Numbered from the stretch's first letter, positions 11,640 through 22,985 are shown. The stretch is DNA of 64,000 nucleotides from Dipteris shenzhenensis (GCA_047967505.1 CM106539.1), one strand, 5' to 3'. Notes: a model not told the origin generated them from the sequence alone. Numbers and translations: made by a program.

Positions 11640-11806
11640 AGCCATCAACATTTTAACTTTGTAACTCTTTGATATATTTACAAAATGATATGACAGTTAG
11701 CATTAATTAGGAGATTGTGGAGAGCGGGGAACACAAGGGGCTTGAGTAAATAGTAGCAGTACATGAGAACTAGCACATGTGCAATGTGAGGGAATGTTGG
11801 AAAGGA
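11640..11806. repeat. Second copy of the 9,960-10,150 direct repeat
   Basis: Shared blocks include AACTCTTT-ATAT, ACAAAATGATA, GAGATTGTGGA/GAGGTTGTGGA, CACAAGGGGCTTGAGTA and CATGAGAACTAG. The two copies bracket about 1.5 kb like short terminal direct repeats. The right copy stops exactly where CACTA copy 1 begins at 11,809. No polypurine tract or primer-binding site was identified, so an LTR-type origin is only a suggestion. Confidence 0.55.
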
Positions 11807-11808
11807 AG

Positions 11809-12060
11809 CACAACAAGACAAAGCAACTATAGACGCGAGAAATATCAAGAAGCATCTATAGGCACAGATAGAATTAGTGAAAATACAGGTGTGTCTATTA
11901 GCACGTCTAATAGCGCAGTTATTAATGCATCTAATAGCGCATCTACACTATTATTTCGATGCATTTATAAACACGCAACAGAGAATATAGAGAGTAAAAT
12001 TTCGCTACAGGCTGTTAAATGTGCATCACTGCTTTCCAAACATTACCCATGATTACCAAA
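11809..12060. mobile_element. CACTA copy 1 terminal and subterminal region
   Basis: Homology with copy 2 starts at CACAACAAGACAAAG (copy 2: CACAACCAGACAAAG at 30,623). This resembles the CACTACAAGAAA end of plant CACTA elements. Clustered short motifs follow: ACTATAGACGCG, GCATCTATAGGCAC, GTCTAATAGCGC and GCATCTAATAGCGCATC. These are subterminal repeats of the kind bound by TNPA-like proteins. This is the 3' end relative to the minus-strand transposase gene. Confidence 0.65.
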
Positions 12061-12177
12061 GCACATAATTTTAATAAAAATATCAACGCTTTTTGGCAAA
12101 CCCACATATACAAAAATTAAGTGAGGTAAGGAGAATGAGACAATATATTAAATAGTTTTGCCAATATCAATGATGGG

Positions 12178-15100
12178 CTACGGTTCGATCTCATCCTCAA
12201 TGAGATCAACCCTTGCCAAACTATCTACTTCAAAATCCAAACCAATGGTGAGATCTATAAATACATTCAGCCCACTACTACTTGTGCTATTATGCTCATC
12301 AAAATCAGCATCACCAATAGCAGGATCGTCCTCATGGGTAATGGCTTGAATATTTGTATCTCCTATCTCATGAGCATCCTCCTCTCTCGTATCACGATCA
12401 TCATCACCTCCATGGCCATGATTGTCCTCCATACGCTCCATATTAGTAAATGTACTATACATCACTTTGGAACATGGCGTAATAGGTATGACATGCCACC
12501 ACCTATTATTATCCACCATTGGTTGATAGACAACCTAATTCAAACACAAATAAAATCATGTTATTTTCCTTGCATCAAAGGTAAGTGAGTATTTTTATAT
12601 AAGTGTACAGTACGAAAGAGGGCCCTTTCTCCTTGTCTTCTTGCCTTCGCATCCTCGTATCTTGTCACCCATCTTTTCATCACATCACTATTAAGCATGC
12701 AATAGAGGTTGATATTAGTAAGCAACTCTATGTCCATTACTTTGCTTCGTCCTTTCCCTTGAGGCACAATAGAGGTCATCCTTAGGTCTTATCATCTCTC
12801 GATAGTCGTGGAAGAGAGCTATCCACATCAACAAGAAACTCAAAAATATATACAAGTGACTCTTGTACTAACCAACCCTCAGCCATGCTACCTTTGGGCC
12901 TTGAATTTTGCTTCACAAACCCTTTAAGGTCTTCATGAAGTGCTCAAGGAAGAACAACCATCATGCATGTACAGTGCTGCATATAGTAATCTCATCCACC
13001 AAATGCACTATCAGATGTAGTTGGCTTGTGAGAATAGAACATGGAAAGGTCTCCTCTAATAAACAAACCACCTCCACTGACATAAATCAAGCATCCTCAA
13101 GCGTGGTGGGATCTATTTCCTTTGAGCTCACATACATAGAAAGAAAAAAGTGCACCATATTAGCAATATGAAAATCTTGCATGGAGCATTGATATGCTTC
13201 ATATTTTGTACAGTGTAAAGTACCTCACAAGCTCGCCCATCTTATAAATACAATCCTTCACATCCTTCGATGCACTACAAGGAATGCTAGTAGGTAGTAT
13301 GAACTGAACACATGAGTGATGGTTGATTAGTTGCTTCTACACTCACAAATTTGGAAGGAAAAAAAGATTATGCTAAGTCATACTTACTTCAAGAATCTTG
13401 TGCCAATCATGAAATTTAAAGCCATATAATTGCTCTACACCTCTTTTCTTACTCTTTGTGAAGGCCCCCTTCAAACACCTCATGCATCCAGTGGGAGTAT
13501 GAATTGTAGTGATAGCTCGCTTCATCGCCACCATCTCTAGCTTTGATAACTTCCATGGTGCATGGGGTAAAAAGACATGCCTATTTGTCCTCTCTTGTGG
13601 CCAAGATTCATGCATCCTCCCTTGTGGTGCGTAGATCCTCCCTTATGCCCACAGAATCTCGTGTCCCATTCAAATGTTCCCAAATGGTAGATGCCACATT
13701 CTTGAAGATATACATGGGATCAAGCCGGTAATTGATCTTGAGGTGGGACCAATATGGTAGCCGATAGAAGATGGTGTTAGCGTGCAATCTTTATTTCCAT
13801 TCAATATAGCACACAATAGTTACAAGCCCTTATCGGCTCATGCCAAGGGGTGGAGGAGTCATGGAACCGTCCCAAATTCTCATCCAATCTCTTGCAGTGA
13901 GTGATTGTGGGGGGACTCCTTTCCAAGAGGCGACATATCTAGGATGATCAGGTGGGAGAAATCGATGGTGATTCTCATAGATGACCTTATTCAACACATC
14001 TGCTGGTGAAGCAACTAGTGAAGGACCACAAACAGGACATGCATGGTAACCCGATGTAGTGAGACCTAAACAATAGACACAATTGTGTAAGCAAGGTGGG
14101 TTTAGGGTGCCACATCGATTGCCTACTCATAATTAAAAGTTCAATGCTACGTGAACACTCGCGATAGTCTGGGAAGTCATGCATGATCCACATCAAGGTT
14201 TCTTTGCAATTGAAGTCTCATTGACGAGGGAGGCCTGCTCACGTCATGCACCTCGATACCTTTCCAAAGTACCTCCTGCTCATCAATCAAAGGCTCCAAA
14301 TAAACATCATGATTTTTGACTTTATGTTTCCATGGAATTAGAAGGGATAACATAACATGTCCTTTCTTAATCACCATAGAGGGTGGAAGATTATAATTCA
14401 CCAATATCACTGGCCATACACTGTAAGAGGTGCTTTTGAGACCAAAAGGGTTCAAACCGTCCATACCCAATCCAGTCTCAAGTTCCTAGGTTCTTCCTTG
14501 AAGCTTGGCCATGTGTCCTCAATATGGTTTCATGCAAGAGTATCTGCAGGAGTTCTCCACTTGCCATAAGTTGATCGATGGGAGGAATGCCATGACATGA
14601 GCTCTGCAATGGATTTGCACTTGAACATATGTTGGATGCGAGGGATTATGGAAAAATGTCGTAGAACCTTATGAGGCACATCCAGAGTTTTGAGATCTGC
14701 TCTATATCTTGCCTCTCCACAAGTAGGACACTCTCCTGCCTCCTTATGTGGTCCTCGAAATAGTTTGCAATTGTTGACGCACGCATGGATGTGCTTGTAA
14801 TCCAATCCTCCAAGAGAGGTCACATGTTGCCTTGCCATATCTCTTGAGGTAGGCAATTTATTCTCCCTTGGAAGCATTTTACACAATAGCTTGCATGTGA
14901 AGACCATAAATGAGAATAAGTATTCTAGTAATTGACCCACTAGCATAATTCACCATGTTTGCAAAATAGACTCTAAAGCTTACTTGAGTAATGCATTCAA
15001 ATTACTTGCATTGCTCCATTCATAGATGGTATGCAAGTTTAATAACTCAAGGGAGGCATGTAGAACAGAGAATGTGTACCCCTCAAACAATGGTGTCGAT

Positions 15101-15228
15101 GCTATAGTAAAAAGATCGTCCTGCTCCATGCTATCATCGCTACTTCAAAATTGATGGACAAATAAATCCCGCACCATATCATCAAACACCACCTCCTCCA
15201 TGGCCTCATTGAGGTAATGGTAGAGGGC
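12178..15228 (-). pseudogene. TNP2-type CACTA transposase, copy 1, truncated and frameshifted
   Basis: This was a DNA transposase gene reading right to left. The 5' part includes YKHIHACVNNCKLFRG and CPTCGEARYR (14,530-14,946). The Transposase_21 core GLNPFGLKSTSYSVWPVI, with YNLPPSMVIK and MLSLLIPWKHK, is at 14,177-14,470. A frameshifted block containing MHDFPDYRECS is at 13,987-14,196. The APWKLSKLE to FHDWHKILE block is at 13,373-13,615. DUF4218-like and later segments run down to the C-terminal exon 12,178-12,519, which has NNRWWHVIPITP and an Asp/Glu-rich tail ending in TAG at 12,178. Compared with copy 2 it lacks about 580 bp encoding the DUF4216 region. The 5' head is cut at about 15,228. 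Several stops and frameshifts make it inactive. Confidence 0.85.
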
Positions 15229-15335
15229 ATATGCTAATTAGCACTTGTTCTATCATTGTTAGCATTCACTTTCAATGATAGTTAGCACCTATTTTATGAT
15301 AGTTAGCATTCAGCTTTAATGATAGTTTGACTGGG
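15229..15335. repeat. Short tandem motif near the copy 1 break
   Basis: ATGATAGTTAGCAY and relatives recur three to four times directly after the point where CACTA copy 1 loses similarity to copy 2. This probably marks the edge of inserted or recombined sequence. Confidence 0.5.
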
Positions 15336-16301
15336 TTAGAAGTGAGCCATTTTTTCTCAGCATCAGGACATGGCAAGGGAGAACATGATGGAGCAGGAGT
15401 TGTGAAGAAGAGAACATAGACACATGAACAACTGAAGCCAAATGGACTCCAAATGGATCTATCTTAAAGTGTGCTATTGATGTAGTCACTTAATATAGGG
15501 CCAACCTTCAAGGAGAGGTGAAGCTTACTATCCTTCAAAACAAAAAAATTGCGCCCGCATTTTGTGGGAGGTTATAGTAGGATATGTGAATAGGGAGGAA
15601 AAATGGGATCGTGGAAGTATCTCAAAATCACGATCTATGCATGATGCTCATGGTGATAACCCATGGGACCCTACAAGACTTGCCATGAGACATTTGGCTT
15701 TCTTTTATGATGCATGCATGCATGGCCATTGAAATAGATGCATCAACTTGAAAGCACATGTTCCTTCATGGGATTATCACATTTTGGTGCCCTTGCTTGA
15801 AATTATGAACCTCCTGGTGATCACAAAGATGCATACGATGAGGTCACATATGAGGGACATCATGCTGTATTAAGTAATACTTTGTAGATTGGTAACACGT
15901 TTGCTGTCAAACCGGATTCTACAACCAATACAAAGGCAGCTGAATTTTACCTCATCAAATGTATTACATAGAAGAAGGAGGCTAAAGTAGACTATGAGGA
16001 TGAATGGTAAAATGAATTCCCAAACAATCATATGCCATAAAAGGTTTGTATTACAAGCAAACAGATGCCTATTCCTTCAACCTCCTTTCAAATATGCCCC
16101 CAATTCACATACTATCACATCGAGATCACATCTTGCCTGTTGTATCAAGATACCCATGTAGTGTATCCCCCACAAGAGAAAAATGTATTGTATCACATCG
16201 GAGACTTATGAGGCAATCTATAATAGCATGCCCTTTGGGATCTAAAATTTTTTGGGTGATGCTTGACATTTTATAAATTTTCATTTTTAAATGGTAAAGA
16301 C

Positions 16302-16304
<3 letters not shown>

Positions 16305-16345
<41 letters not shown>
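16305..16345. repeat. (CT)n microsatellite
   Basis: About 41 bp of TC/CT repeat. Confidence 0.97.
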
Positions 16346-16350
<5 letters not shown>

Positions 16351-16926
16351 CACATGGAATGACATTAAGAAAATACAGAAAGGTTTTTGTGTCAACACTT
16401 GGGTGTGAATGTTACAACACCATACTCAGTATTGCTTTTCTAGAGACAAGATGCATGTCCATTGAATTTCATGCTTTTGTGAAGGTAATGTAATATATTG
16501 TCCAAATACAGCAAATGAATGATGGTAGACTATCCCAAAAAGCATGGGATGTGAGCATGAAGTTGCAAAAGAATCACAAAATCAAAGTTTTGCCCACTGG
16601 ATGGGGATTGGATATCTGCAAACAAATGGTTCAATAGATGGAATGTCAGTGCTTATTTGATTATGCCACCAAGACAGTCAACATACATTGCTTTCAGATG
16701 TCTCGCTTAGATGCACTCCAAGATAAATAGTGGACAAAGGAGAAGAGAGCAAAGGTCGAATACTATCAGGCATTCATCAATCCCTTCTGTTGGTCTCTCT
16801 ATAAACAACAAGATGCCTCCACAAAGTCCTATAGACACACACCCATTACACTTGTTTACTACAAAAACATGGCATGGTTCTATACCTAATCGCATACACT
16901 TGCGATAGAATGGGGTGGCTGGCATG

Positions 16927-17012
16927 TCAATATGTCCCGTGCCCCTCAAGGGCCATATCAACAATATCCACTGGCATGTCGATATGGACCTTGAGGGGCA
17001 AGGAGCATATCG
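16927..17012. repeat. Imperfect inverted repeat
   Basis: ATATGTCCCGTGCCCCTCAA on the left and the reverse complement of TTGAGGGGCAAGGAGCATAT on the right can pair. The arms are about 30 bp and the loop is short. The stem lies inside the decayed coding stretch. Confidence 0.6.
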
Positions 17013-17079
17013 ACATTCCAAATTTAGTCCAGACTAGTACAGATAGCCAAGCAAGAGGTCTCTTATAGTTTATAGACAT

Positions 17080-17710
17080 AGAAAGTATGCCACCCAGCAC
17101 AAAACATATGCTAACATATAAAACACTCACATTAATGATTTGCATTACTGTAAAGTGCTAGCACAGAACATATGCTAACTAACAATAACCTATGCTAACA
17201 AGCATAGAATAATATATACTTTGAAATTGAGTAGCACTGAGAATATGCTAACTAGTATGGAGCATATGCTAACTGGCACATAGCATATGATGCAAATAGG
17301 CATAGAATAGCATATGCTCTAGAAGCTAGCTTGACCTGAACATATGCTAACTGATGGCATAGAACATATCCTAACTGCATATGCTCTAGCACAGAGCATA
17401 CGCTAACTAGCATAGAACATATTTTAACATGAGTAGAATATCTGTAAAGGTTAACTTAAATAGAACATATTCTAACATGCATAGAACAAATGGCAACTAC
17501 TAGCATAGAACATATGCTGCCTAACACAAAACATATGCTAATAGGTAAATAACATATTCTACATAGCTGAGAATAAATGCTAACTAGCAGCAAACATATG
17601 CTACCTAACTCAAAACACATGCTAACAAGCATAGAACATATGTTTCCTAACATAGTACATATACTAATAGTCAAGGAATATATACTAAATAGCAAAGAAT
17701 CAATGCTATC
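17080..17710. repeat. Minisatellite array 1, unit near GCATAGAACATATGCTAAC
   Basis: Dozens of degenerate units of about 20-24 bp combine AGCATAGAACATATGCTAAC-like and AACATATGCTACCTAGCACA-like blocks, with frequent palindromic CATATG cores. The same units form a second array at 20,815-21,260. Confidence 0.75.
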
Positions 17711-17989
17711 CACTAATAAATGCAGCCGATAGATTTCGAGTGTTGCCTGTTGCAATTTTTCAAATATTTCCTCAATTTCAATTTATGTGATGCAACGGAC
17801 ACCCTGATGCAACAAACCCAATAATCCCAGCACATGTAAATCATTTCGTCTATTGAATTAATACTATGAATAACATAAACTCCAGAAGTTAACTAGACTA
17901 AAAATTTATACATTTATAAACATGTATAACTACACCAATTGAGAATAACATTTAATTATTCTCATACTTATTTATAAATGGGAAAAATC

Positions 17990-18886
17990 TTTTGGTGAGC
18001 TTTTTAATGTGAGCTTTTCTACCATTTCCTTTGTTTTTGCGAGCTTTTCTTAGAAATCCATACGTGTTTTTGTTATAAGAAAGATGGGGAGGTTAGAAAG
18101 AGGGGGAGAGGATATAGGATATGTTCATTTTCATAGCATGTGGGAGGGGTGGAAGAGTGTATACTATGCACAAGGGGGGGCGAATATGAGTGGCAGTAGG
18201 AGGCAAAAAATTATGGAAGATATGTCCATATTCAAAGTAGAAGGGAGGAACTATGGGAGATATGTTCATTTTAAAAGTGTATAATTTGAAACTTTTGACC
18301 TCAGATTTGGATTCCTCGTTGAATTCCGGTCATTTTGAGTACCAACATGACCATATTCTGATAAAAATTGAAAAAATGGTGTTTTTGTCATTTTGGCCTG
18401 TTTTGGGCCTATTTTGAGTCTAGCGCAGACTCAAAGTAGGCCCAAAACAGGCCAAAACTGAATTCATGACAAAAACATCATTTTTTTAATTTTTATCGGA
18501 ATATGGTCATGTTAGTACTCAAAATGACCGGAATTCGACGAGGAATCCAAATATGAGGTCAAACTTGTCAAATTATACACTTTTAAAATGAACATAGCTC
18601 CCATAGTTCCTCCCTTCCCCTTTGCATTTAGTAGATGAACATAACTTTCACATTCCTCATCCTCTCTCTCCTTTTACACTCCTCTTTGCATACCTTATAA
18701 GTTCCCCCTCTACGTTCTCCACTATGATAACAAATATATGTTCCAACTCCCCTCCCCTCCCTTCTCCATGCCACCTTACCCATGTGCCCATCCCTCCCCC
18801 TTTCCTTTATCTCCCCTCCCCCCCCTCTCTCGTCTTAACTGCAACCACAACCCAAGTTTTCAACCCACCCTACTCGATGAACCCCC

Positions 18887-18931
<45 letters not shown>

Positions 18932-18995
18932 GAATGAAAAGCTCGCAATATTCATGAAAATTGAAAAAAAGCTCATGACAAAAAGCTCACCAAAA
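17990..18995. mobile_element. Fold-back / TIR element of about 1 kb
   Basis: The ends are inverted: TTTTGGTGAGCTTTTT at 17,990 and AAAAGCTCACCAAAA at 18,982-18,995. A second GAGCTTTT motif lies inside each end. The centre (about 18,255-18,605) is a near-perfect inverted repeat with arms of about 165 bp meeting near 18,424. AAAAATC lies beside both ends (17,983-17,989 and 18,993-18,999), but the duplication is not cleanly resolved. No transposase is encoded. It is probably a non-autonomous element. Confidence 0.7.
18882..18927. repeat. Poly(C) plus (CT)n microsatellite
   Basis: Sixteen Cs are followed by about 30 bp of CT repeat inside the right half of the fold-back element. Confidence 0.97.
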
Positions 18996-19091
18996 AATCA
19001 CACCCTAAATAAACCTGTATAACTACACCAGTTGAGAATGACATATAATTACACCAACTCAGAATAGTACATTTAATCAACTATTATACAT

Positions 19092-19910
19092 TTACAAAGT
19101 CTGCATCTTCTTTATAGCATGAAACGCACTTAAGCTCTCATCATCCAGCTTTGTGTCTATTTGGTTTGCCAGTGAAAGCTCGGGATTGCATTTTGCAAGT
19201 AGCCATTGCCATAGCCAATTTGCAATCATGTTAGTCAAGTATCTAGTAAGTTGTGAGTCTGCCACATCTTCAAGCTTTGGAATTAAGATACAGCATTGGC
19301 ATAGATTTTTAAGACATTTGTATGATGAGTCATCAATTATAAAAGTATTATCCTTGTTAAACACTTGCAACCTAGCCAAAAAATCCTCCAAACACTTATA
19401 CAAAATGGGCTTGTCTGTTCTGGGTACCCTCCTGCAATTGACAATCTTCCTAGCTAAAAAGATGCCCTCCTAATTTGGCAAGTTGGTTTGGAATTTATGC
19501 CCATAGAATTTGGTAGGTTTGTGTAACCATGCACAACTCCAGAGGAAAACATTGAAATGCTCGATGCACCACATTAAAAAATGTGTTGCTTCTTTACAGA
19601 CCCATACACGCTCACACCCATTGAATGGCACCTCTGTCATCCAAGCTGTATGCCTAGGAAGTAAGTCCCCTACCCTTAAAACATAGAACAAGACACCATT
19701 CAAGTCCAATACGAGTGCCCTATGATCATTCTCATCTGCAAGTGGTATAAGATTTACATTAGGGACAACATTTTCCATGACACCTAGCACTCGAATGATT
19801 TCCTCTATGTCTTCCTTTACCAGTAGTTGTCTGTTCTCTATTGGCATCTTTTTTTTCCTTGGATTCCCAAGAGCCAACAACGTTTTTTTTTCTTTGGTTG
19901 CCCAGGACAC
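19092..19910 (-). pseudogene. FCP1/NIF-type HAD phosphatase-like frame with one internal stop
   Basis: One continuous minus-strand frame of about 270 codons is broken only by a TAG at 19,470-19,472. The first ATG is at 19,847. It contains RALVLDLNGVLFYV, matching HAD motif I in the DLNG form seen in plant FCP1-homology proteins. Then come VWVCKEATHFLMWC, IEHFNVFLWSCAWLH (motif II region) and, past the stop, KPILYKCLEDF and NTFIIDDSSYKCLKN (the DDSxxK motif). The family dephosphorylates phosphoserine or acts as a phosphatase-like scaffold. Here the second catalytic Asp of DxDx is Asn, so activity is doubtful even without the stop. It is followed by a C-terminal extension. The surroundings (minisatellites, fold-back element, decayed frames) suggest a captured or abandoned copy. 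An intron hiding the stop is an alternative. Confidence 0.6.
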
Positions 19911-20339
19911 AACAATGTCTTTAACTCTTCATGGCACACTATGGTTGGTATGTGTACCCATGGAACGAAAATATGAGGCATGTATGCTTGCAAATACATC
20001 AAACTAAACATTTGTAGCACGCACGCAACATGAATGACAACCCCTCATGATGAATCAATGGCAATGCATATGAAGGGAGGTAGCCAGATAACTAATGTAC
20101 AACCAATAGGAGCAAAGCTTCCTACAAAAAAAGTTGCAGTACTTAAGCACAACAATAAAATATTTTGAGTCATGCATAAATAGGAGAGGGAGATACTTCA
20201 TCATATATTTGATTGACAAAATGGGGTTTTTCACTATCATTGTTCTTACAAAACACACCTCCTAGAGGTGGGGATCTTACAAAAATACACCACCTAGCAT
20301 CCAACAAACTATGAACCTCATAATTTCTTGCATGCACGT

Positions 20340-20740
20340 AGTTTGTGGACTTTCCTTGTGGGGGATTTGGGTTTCAAATATTTTGATGCACCTAATGTGC
20401 CCTCGGTTTTCTTTGTAGGAGACTCTCCACTCATTGTTGTATGGTCATGTCCCTTCTTCCTCGATAATTTTTTAAGGAGGTGAGCCAAGGGAGAGCCATC
20501 TTGAGCTTTTGCATCTTAAATCTCTTCTAGGGTATACCCAGCAAATGCAAGGTCTGTGATGAGGTTGTCAACCATTTCTGGCAGTTGTTTGCCACTAGAA
20601 TTCTTGGGGATCTCGGTTTCATTCTTCAACTTCCCTTCAATATGTGCATGCTACACCTTTGTCTCCTCTACATATTTCAACTTATCTCTACAATCCCCAG
20701 CTACAACAATGAAGCCGATGAGTCATCCATGTCTTCACTA
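20340..20740 (-). pseudogene. Degenerate Lys/Glu-rich coding fragment
   Basis: The minus-strand reading gives EEKLKNETEIPKNSSGKQ-, then LPEMVDNLITDLAFAGYTLE, a stop, and AKAQDGSPLAHLLKKLSRKK followed by a basic Ser/Thr/Lys tail. Only one in-frame stop interrupts about 110 codons. It lies upstream of the FCP1-like frame and downstream of the 22.1-kb frame, all on the same strand, so these could be exons of one decayed gene. No domain was recognised. Confidence 0.35.
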
Positions 20741-20814
20741 CCCAAAGTAAAAAAAAGCTCCAAAACTGTTTTTAGCAGTGCATGATAACTAACACATCAT
20801 GCATGCTTAATAGC

Positions 20815-21260
20815 ATATCATGGGTGGTAAGTAGCATAGAGCACATGCTACCTAGCACAAAACATCTACTACCATGGAGCATATGCTAGGCTAGTACAGA
20901 ACATATGCTAATGTAGAAGAAATGCTAGCTAGCACAAAACATCTACTATCTAGCATAGAGCATATGCTAACACAGAGGATATGCTACTTAGCATTCAAGA
21001 TATGCTAACCAGCCTACAAGATATGCTAACCAACATGCAACATATGCTTACCAACATACAACACATGCTATAGCATACACCTAGCATACAACATATGCTT
21101 ACTAGCATATGCTAACGTACAACACATGCTAACAAGCATACAACATATGCTACCTAGCATGTGCTAATGGACAAATGGACACATGCTAACTAGCATATAT
21201 AACATGTGCTAACCAGCATGAAACAAATGCTACAAAGCATAGAATAAATGCTAACTAGTA
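20815..21260. repeat. Minisatellite array 2, same unit as array 1
   Basis: Units such as AGCATACAACATATGCTAAC, CATATGCTACCTAGCA and CATAGAACATATGC repeat with a period of about 20-24 bp. It is related to 17,080-17,710. The two arrays bracket the fold-back element and the FCP1-like frame. Confidence 0.75.
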
Positions 21261-21649
21261 TATGTAAAAGAAAATTAATGCTGTATTTACTTGCTCTCCA
21301 AGCCACATTGGAATGTGTAGTCTATGGAATCACCATACTACAATCGAGACATCTGCATACAACACCAACAAAGCATGCAACTACAAAGCAAATGGTGTGG
21401 TATGTGTCTTCATGGTAGCATTGCCAGCATCAAGGTCTCCTCTACATTGAAAGCCATTCCGCAACCAACATAGTTTCCTGAATGAGTTAGGTTGTCTATA
21501 TGACTAGTAACCACAGAAGGAGTAGATGAGAAAAGGCAAGCTTGGTAGCCTGCTTACACTTGGTGGAGCATTTCCAAAAGCAATGCATGTTGCCCTTCTA
21601 ATTCTTTCAATAGGTGAGACTGTAGCTCCACGTCAGCCTACAATATAGA

Positions 21650-22100
21650 AAACATACAAAGGCAATTAATTTATATACACATACATATTACAATAAAAAT
21701 AAAGAAATCTAAAAATTGATAAAAGTACCTCAATAAGGGACATCATATCAGAGTCATCTGATCCTCCTCCAAGAAACTGCAATGTTGATTGATTTGTCGC
21801 TATTTGCACCTCAAGTTTGGATGTCTCAATGGAATTTTCAAGAGGCAAGGAAGCCAGCTTGGCTTGTGCTCATAGAACCCGTGCCTTTAAAATACTGAAG
21901 GTTGCATCAACTTTCTCATTGCTCATCTTCTAAATCTTTGCTTACTCCATTGTCTTTTGTGCAATTGCAAGTGCATTCTTAGCAGTGTCCTTTCTTCTTT
22001 TTATGTCTTCCATTAATGCTTTAATCTTCAATGCCTCACCTTGTGGCATGCAAACTACATTGAAACTACCACTGCTTGTTATTGTTGTTGACTGAGGAGT
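21650..22100 (-). pseudogene. Degenerate coiled-coil-like fragment
   Basis: The frame reads LQFLGGGSDDSDMMSLIE at about 21,735-21,790, preceded by LPLENSIETSKLEVQIATNQ. Upstream, in a shifting frame, are EALKIKALMEDIKRRKDTAK and NALAIAQKTME. The charge pattern suggests helical coiled coil. Stops and frame changes show decay or unspliced exons. Confidence 0.35.
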
Positions 22101-22132
22101 TTTTTCAATTCGGAGGTGCCCCCCATGTTATC

Positions 22133-22513
22133 CTATGGGGCATCGCCTAGGGTATCATTGTTCATCTTCTGATCCATATAATGGCTTTCAAAGTACCCCC
22201 CCTTTTTTAGTTCGTTGTTGTACTCCTTAGCAACAACAGCCCAAGCAAAATGCATGGCCTTGCCTGCATTCAAAACCACAGGACTAAATTGGAGCACGTA
22301 TGCCCTTGCAAAAGCAACTCCAATTTCCATGTTGGAAGGACGCTTCGGGTATACCTTGTTGAAAAAAATCATCACATCCCCAAAAAGTGCTAGCCCAATA
22401 CCATTGCACTTAATCTGATATGCTTGGTTTTCTTTTGTGTGATTGAAGATAGACAACCATTCGTGTTCTGAGACATCACTTTCCTTTAATAGCTTTGGGA
22501 CTTGGCCTTCCAT
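22133..22513 (-). CDS. Hypothetical protein fragment, about 126 residues
   Basis: This is an ATG-initiated open frame (MEGQVPKLLKESDVSEHEWL at the start) with a stop at 22,133. Later segments include NGIGLALFGDVMIFFNKVYP, RPSNMEIGVAFARAYVLQFS and AGKAMHFAWAVVAKEYNNEL. It reads like real protein of unknown family and is probably the first exon of the minus-strand gene whose remains continue to 19.1 kb. It contains no catalytic signature known to me. It may be transposon-borne. Confidence 0.4.
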   Translation of the reverse strand: MEGQVPKLLKESDVSEHEWLSIFNHTKENQAYQIKCNGIGLALFGDVMIFFNKVYPKRPSNMEIGVAFARAYVLQFSPVVLNAGKAMHFAWAVVAKEYNNELKKGGYFESHYMDQKMNNDTLGDAP

Positions 22514-22704
22514 ATCATCATCCAAGAAAGAGACCCATGCAGATACAAACAACAAAGACGAAGATGTAGATACAAAGAGGGAGACAGAGAGAGACCTCGA
22601 GCGATCGAGAGCTAGAGAGAGAGACTGAGACTGAGTGATGGAAGATACTTCCTAAGGAGTCTCACTTCCTCTACATATTCGTCTCCTCTTTTTTAAATAG
22701 TTTA

Positions 22705-22985
22705 AGTCCCGAGGGGTGCACTATTAAGAATTTCTAGATACGACATGCATTCAAGGGGTATTTAAAAAACCCCTCACTTGCTGTGAATTTTTCTTGAATA
22801 AACATATCCCTTTTTCTATACAAACTTACATATTATTTTCAAAGTTCAATTAAAAAATCCCATATATAAATATATTTTTATAAATTTAAATAAAAACATT
22901 GAAATTTAAAAACCCCTCCATTTGAGCCCACATTGTATACTTACATATTTCTTGGTGATCCCCTAGGGTTTTAGGACAAATGGTG
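22705..22985. repeat. Dispersed repeat family Y, copy 1
   Basis: This segment matches 40,010-40,295 in the same orientation. Shared blocks are GGGGTGCACTATT-A, CATTCAAGGGGTATT-AAAAAACCCCTC, AATTTAAAAACC and CCTAGGGT. It is short, AT-rich and non-coding, and resembles a MITE, but its terminal repeats were not resolved. Confidence 0.7.

Larger units (their letters stand above)
15640..17060 (+). pseudogene. Decayed coding stretch, unidentified
   Basis: Several plus-strand frames read as plausible protein between scattered stops: KPDSTTNTKAAEFYLIKCIT near 15,910, HKIKVLPTGWGLDICKQMVQ near 16,580, and AKVEYYQAFINPFCWSLYKQ near 16,760, which continues with few stops to about 17,060. A (CT)n run interrupts it at 16,305-16,345. 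I recognise no family. The pattern suggests an old transposon or captured gene. Confidence 0.35.

Noticed and set aside
18622-19022. Pro/Ser-rich plus ORFs of about 100 codons
   Set aside because: They read through C/T-rich sequence and the (C)n(CT)n tract of the fold-back element.
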